From Protopterus annectens (Eukaryota > Chordata > Ceratodontiformes > Protopteridae), in contig NC_056743.1 in NCBI RefSeq assembly GCF_019279795.1, forward strand, positions 1,784,541,339 through 1,784,605,338: DNA of 64,000 nt, read 5' to 3'. A program made the position numbers and the translations under genes. Below, in pieces: positions 59,107 to 64,000 of this stretch. Under the pieces are notes generated by a model. The model saw only the letters and a list, made by a program, of their open reading frames with translations, searched no databases and was not told the DNA's origin. Every line of letters starts with the position of its first letter. Position 1 is the first letter of the stretch.

Positions 59107-60725
59107 TTTTATTTTATTTATTATTTTACATTCGTTAACCGGGGGTGTCTGACTGAGCTGAAAAGACCCTTTTTCAGCAGAGACACGGGGAGAAAAGCTC
59201 CACATAGAAAAATTACAGATACATTTAGATATTTAGACATGATCAGTATACACACAAATTACAATAGACATGTTTTTACAGTGGTATGCAGCACATCAAC
59301 AGTTACAGTGGAGAGAACAAACAAGAAAATATTAATTTAAAAATAGAGGTAATTAATAGATATGTGGTGTACAGCTGAAATTTGGAACATAGATAGAATA
59401 CATACATAGTGCACAGGTACAGTACATACATTGTACATTAGCCAGTGTTTGTGAGTAAGAGTGAAAACTATTATCAAGTACTCTAGGTTTAGTATGTGTA
59501 TCTTATCCGCTTTCACTGGCCTTGGGATCAGTCATGGCACTGCCAACTTTGCTTGAGATGTTGCCTAATGAGGTTTTTAAAGGTGGCTTTGGATGATGTG
59601 TTTTGTATGCCAGTAGGGAGCGACAGTTCCATTTTTTAGCCACTGAACTACTATATAGTGGGTCTCCAAAGGCATTGTAGCTGTTGGTTACTTCTGGTAG
59701 TAGTTTGCTAGATGATCTAAGAGGCCTTTTGGCTGAGTGATGTTGTACTAGGTTTTTGAGGGCAAGACACTTATTGGGGAGGTAATAGATAGAATGACAG
59801 AGACAGAGTGGGTCTCCAAAGGCATTGTAGCTGTTGGTGACTTCTGGTAGTAGTTTGCTAGATGATCTAAGAGGCCTTTTGGCTGAGTGATGTTGTACTA
59901 CGTTTTTGAGGGCAAGACACTTATTGGGGAGGTAATAGATAGAATGACAGAGGCAGAGCTGACTGTAGGTTAGGAGGGTGGGCAGTACAAGCCAGTGGAG
60001 CTGTCTCAAAGTAGTACAGTGATGGATTCTGTATGAGCAATTTGCAGCAAAGTGGGCAATTCTGTTATAGCAGGCTTCCATTTTGCTTAGTTCAGTTTTG
60101 TTGAGATTAGTCAGAATGGGAAATGCATAGAGTAGGATGGATAGAAGTTGGGAGCGAGCAATGGCTGATCTTGTGTTGTTGGTAAGAAATGGTTTGATAC
60201 AGTAGAGTGATCCCAGTTTGGCATGTACTTTTTTAATAGTTAAGTTGAGATGACCATCAAATTTTAGGTGGGAGTCTATGGTTATTCCCAATAGCTTAGT
60301 CTGTGCCACTGGAGCGATTGGAGTAACATTTGTGGAGTAGATAGTGAATTGACTGTCATCAATCTTTTTGTTAGAAATGGTTATAATCAAAATTAGAGTT
60401 TTCTTTGGATTGAGGATAAGCTGGGCTTTGGTAAGGCAGTTTTCAACGTCAGAGAATGCTAGTTGAGTTGTTTGTAGGAGGGTGGGAATGTTTTGTGCAG
60501 CACAGATTAAGGTAGTATCATCTGCATACTGAATGACAGATGCATGCTGTGTGGAGGTATGGAGGTCATTTGTGAAGATTGTGAATAGTAGTGGTCCTAA
60601 GACAGAAGCCTGTGGGACTCCTATAGTTATGGGCAGCTGAGGAGAGAGAGACTTTTCCCATTTCACAGCTTGGTACCTGTCAGTTAAGTAGCTTTGGAAC
60701 CAGGTAAGAGTGGAATTTGATAGGT
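59107..60725 (-). mobile_element. Family-2 L2/CR1-like LINE, 5'-truncated
   Basis: Minus-strand LINE with the family-2 3' end (59107-59200). The frame 60666-59503 gives an RT part: motif B GVPQASVLGPLLF, motif C YADDTTLI (about 60520), then TKLLGITIDSHLKFDGH, RSAIARSQLLSILLYAFP and the C-terminal domain (LLTYSQLCLCHSIYYLPNK). This frame is open for 387 codons, the best-preserved copy of the family here. QGS is changed to QAS in motif B. Its 5' side dissolves into the 49-bp minisatellite at 60721. A 150-bp in-frame duplication lies in the C-terminal region. Confidence 0.85.
59661..59960 (-). repeat. 150-bp tandem duplication inside the LINE ORF
   Basis: The 150-bp segment 59661-59810 is repeated at 59811-59960 with only a few differences. 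As 150 is divisible by three, the reading frame is kept and 50 residues (from LCLCHSIYYL to NAFGDPL) occur twice. The duplication falls in the region after the RT. Confidence 0.9.
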
Positions 60726-61334
60726 GATATTGTTTTAGTTTGTTTTGTGATCCTTGACTTGTTTTGTGATAGGTGATATTGGTTTAGTTTGTTTTGTGAT
60801 CCTTGATTTGTTTTGTGATAGGTGATATTGGTTTAGTTTGTTTTGTGATCCTTGATTTGTTTTGTGATAGGTGATATTGTTTTAGTTTTATGATCCTTGA
60901 TTTGTTTTGTGATGGGTGATATTGGTTTAGTTTGTTTTGTGATCCTTGATTTGTTTTGTGATAGGTGATATTGTTTTAGTTTGTTTTGTGATCCTTGATT
61001 TGTTTTGTGATAGGTGATATTGTTTTAGTTTGTTTTGTGATCCTTGATTTGTTTTGTGATAGGTGATATTGTTTTAGTTTGTTTTGTGATCCTTGATTTG
61101 TTTTGTGATAGGTGATATTGGTTTAGTTTGTTTTGTGATCCTTGATTTGTTTTGTGATAGGTGATATTGGTTTAGTTTGTTTTGTGATCCTTGATTTGTT
61201 TTGTGATAGGTGATATTGGTTTAGTTTGTTTTGTGATCCTTGATTTGTTTTGTGATAGGTGATATTGTTTTAGTTTGTTTTGTGATCCTTGATTTGTTTT
61301 GTGATAGGTGATATTGGTTTAGTTTGTTTTGCAT
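60721..61334. repeat. 49-bp minisatellite derived from LINE coding sequence
   Basis: About 12.5 copies of a 49-bp unit (start taggtgatattg[gt]tttag, then tttgttttgtgatcc). The first unit is the LINE's own RT sequence (minus strand KLKQYHLSNSTLTWFQ region), and the array grows away from it. One copy, near 60868, is shorter. Units alternate between 'attgg' and 'attgt' variants. Confidence 0.92.
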
Positions 61335-61440
61335 ACCTCCTACAGACACATATCTCTGACTTCCTTCTTCACTGCTGCTAAGTATTTCCCCTCACAGGAC
61401 TACCATGTCACAACTGCTCTGTCCTGCTTGAACAAGCACT

Positions 61441-61525
61441 ACACACACAGACAGAGAGACAGACACAGACAGACAGAGAGACAGACACAGAGAGACAGAC
61501 ACACAGAGACACACACACACACACA

Positions 61526-61562
<37 letters not shown>

Positions 61563-61630
61563 ACACACACACAGACACACACACACACACACAGACACAC
61601 ACACACACAGACACAGAGACACACACACAC
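61441..61630. repeat. (CA)n / (CAGA)n microsatellite
   Basis: About 190 bp of acacac and acagacagag repeats. It generates the Cys/Val-rich and Thr/His-rich open frames on both strands, which are not genes. Confidence 0.95.
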
Positions 61631-64000
61631 CTCTCTCAGCCACCTCACCATTCCCTACCCACCCTACCTCACAAAACACCATATCCCACTTCCCAAACCT
61701 TATGGCAAGCAACAATATTCTACTTAGAAATATTCTAATCAGAAAAATTATTCTACTCAGCACCATTCTAACCATCTTTTATCTCAACAATACAATTTAT
61801 TAATGCCTTCAGTAATCTCATAGCCCCAAATGCTCCCATATATCATCTCCAGTCCCTTCTTGCACAGCCCATAACATAATCATTATATACCCACATAACT
61901 TCTTCTTATCTATACTGCAAAAAAAAAAAAATCTCCCAAAAATAGCCAACTCCTAATAAGACTGAAACAAATACTCAAGCTTCTGAATCCTGTCCATAAA
62001 CGTCTTTGCAAAAGTTACTTCCTCCACTGCATTATTGTAATCGAACATGCCATTTCCTGGGACATTAACCCAGACCTTTACCTTCCCTTGCAAATACTTC
62101 CACTCCGCCCTGCCTCACTCCCTCCAAACAGACTAACTTCCCAAATCTTTCACCCTTATGCAGTCTCCCCACAGTTCTTTGAGCAATTACTCTACTAACT
62201 TACACCTATAAATAACACCAATCCCCATCTGGACTAACAACTTCTTCCCAACCAATCCCACAAAATTCCAGTAACTTTGTAATCTTAGTTTTGACAGTTC
62301 AGTCTCCAGTGTGCCAACTGAATTCATAGCTATGTGCAAATAAACTTCACTGTGCAGCTATTGTTAAAATTTGTGTGAAAACCACTTTAGTGTCCAACTC
62401 ATCTTTTAAATGGCAATTTCAATACTTTGCCGGGTAACCAGCCAAGTAGCAAATCAGGGGGTGGAGCTACACTACTCTCTCTTGGAAGGATGCTGGCATC
62501 TGCCTAAGGTGAAGGCCAACAGACTAAAACCATCCTGAATAAGGCAGGCAAGTGAAGACTTACAAAGAGTGCAAATGTATGGAAGTCATTCTAACTACAG
62601 ACTTTAGGAAGCTGTTGCTTAGTAACATTAAGTCTTTGCTGAGCTGCCCGAAATCCCCTTCAAGATGTATGTCCTTTTTTTTTGCCAAGGACAAATATAA
62701 AAATGTGCTGTCTTCCAAAGTTTACTCCGATTCATACACTTTCTCTGATTATGAAGAACTTAATTTCCCCTCCAGACCAAGAAAGCCTGTGTGGATTTTA
62801 CTGTTTGCACCCCTCTCTGTAGGTGACTATCAGCTGCCATCATCTCCTCTACTCAATCACTGGGTCTATCTTACCTGCCTTAGCCTCTCCTGGGCTCAAC
62901 CTGATAACATATACTGGGCCAGTGATGAGATTGTGGATGCTGGTGTTCTAATCTCTCCCTGCTGTGGTAGTCTTGCAAGCTCTGCACATCTGCAACATGC
63001 CAACCAAGTAGTATTCTGCTTGTAGTATGGAGCTTTACTGGCTATGTTGTTAATGCAGTGAACCTAGAAAGACTCCCTTCTCCTAGAATGAGTGAGCCAA
63101 TGTCGGACGCTTACTCTTATCCTCATCCAATCTAGTCCCCTAGTGTCCATGCCATTAGTTGAACACAGGTCATCTAGGGTATAATAAAAGCTTTATTCCT
63201 CTATATCATGGGGTTGCACCGGTCTGTGTCAGCATTTTATGGAAGGCTAAGTCACCAAGAATTTCCAAGAATATTATGACAGCTATACTGAACAAGAGGG
63301 GACTTGTCCTGCCAGATTTTCTAGCTCAAGATTTCTAGGCAAAAATCACTTTTTAGGTAATATGAGTTTTACTTTAAAGGGCATGTCTGCAGGTACAGTA
63401 CTGTAGACCAAAGGCTGAAGGCAAGGGCAAGGTGTAGGATCCAAGAGGGCTTACGTTTTATGTTTGGAAGAAATACATATGACACAAAAGGGTTTTCCAG
63501 CATATAAGGTGAATACTCATCTGATATGGTGGTCACTATGGGGATCTCATTGCTTTCTATATGGGGCAGATTTTATTTCTCTTGTTCAAAACAGTTTTAT
63601 CTCATATGAGGATTTTGTCTTCAGAACACCAGAAGTTACTTTACTGTTTTGATAATCTTTATTACTAAGGTCCAAATGTTATTCCCTCTGGGTTCAGGAC
63701 ATTCAAAGTAATCTCAGACTAGACCACTAAAATATATTAGTGGACACAGTTAACTACCAACTCCCTTCCTTGACCACTATCTCTCTGTGATGTAAAGACT
63801 TCTTCAGGATAAGGATAAGTCTCCCACTTCTTCATGCTATCTGTTCCACGTCTTGCTGCATCAAGAAGTGGGACAAATGGCATCAGTTTATGGGGAGGCC
63901 TATTAATGAGTCCCTAGTTTGCTCATGGAAAAGTGTCACTATGCACTGCAACTGGCATTGTTTTACATTGCATATTGTTACATATTTAGCACTTTTTTCC
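61631..64000. other. Unassigned sequence
   Basis: No host exon or well-defined element is recognised. The C-rich, pyrimidine-rich stretch at 61640-62300 could be the non-coding or ORF1 part of a LINE. The plus-strand frame at 62552-63025 (157 codons, starting MKTYKECKCMEV) has no recognisable domain and no splice or promoter context, so it is not called a gene. Confidence 0.4.

Noticed and set aside
58583-59340. Long Ser/His/Pro-rich open frames (189 and 209 codons)
   Set aside because: They are created by the 25-bp minisatellite and continue into a reversed LINE 3' end; no start context, splice signal or domain.
60721-61334. CRISPR-like array (49-bp units)
   Set aside because: Units are contiguous without unique spacers and the genome is eukaryotic; it is a minisatellite.
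61329-61775. Several open frames on both strands rich in Thr/His or Cys/Val
   Set aside because: Translations of a (CA)n/(CAGA)n microsatellite.
62552-63025. 157-codon plus-strand frame
   Set aside because: No recognised domain, opposite to the host gene, in repeat-rich sequence; probably chance.
31774-64000. DNase II exons 1-4
   Set aside because: Looked for the block equivalent to GFWLVHSVP and for an exon ending in SKM-G with a donor on the minus strand in the non-repeat stretches; nothing matched. They may lie beyond the window.

Overview
The window is vertebrate nuclear DNA from a large, repeat-swollen genome. One host gene can be supported: two coding exons of a DNase II family gene (DNASE2/DNASE2B) on the minus strand, exon 5 at 31576-31773 and the last exon at 1989-2335. 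They are separated by an intron of about 29.2 kb, and at least another 32 kb of the next intron lies to the right without a recognisable exon. Almost everything else is transposable element. The mix (many DIRS tyrosine-recombinase retrotransposons, CR1/L2-type LINEs, Penelope-like elements and long-TIR Tc1 elements) suggests an amphibian (salamander or caecilian) or a lungfish; this is an inference from repeat content, not from a species-diagnostic gene.

Layout. 1-2.3 kb: 3' end of the DNase II gene. 2.5-3.3 kb: DIRS end fragment. 3.8-15.9 kb: a pile of LINEs. An old L2/CR1-like LINE has been split by a CR1 fragment, by a Tc1 element that itself carries a nearly full-length CR1, and by a Penelope fragment. 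16.3-28.3 kb: DIRS A (plus strand) is split by DIRS B (minus strand), which is split by a second Tc1 copy, which is split by a Penelope-like element. This makes four levels of nesting. 28.5-29.2 kb: 5' end of another DIRS. 29.55-29.71 kb: a 160-bp hairpin with two opposed hammerhead-ribozyme-like cores. 31.6 kb: DNase II exon 5. 32.15-46.75 kb: DIRS E, split by DIRS F (in its RNase H region) and DIRS G (in its 5' leader). 47.6-49.2 kb: weak Ty3/Gypsy-like remnant. 49.2-54.7 kb: DIRS H, nearly full length. 54.7-64 kb: mostly unassigned intron sequence, with a LINE fragment and three tandem-repeat arrays, one of which grew out of LINE coding sequence.

The elements do not form a pathway with the host gene. 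They record successive insertions, and nesting gives their relative order. At least two DIRS families are present. One has ends containing a CRE (TGACGTCA) next to a TATA box and a gag that starts with a CxxC zinc-knuckle-like motif. The other has different ends and a different gag. All retrotransposons with gag appear broken. DIRS, Gypsy and related elements are described only as fossils.
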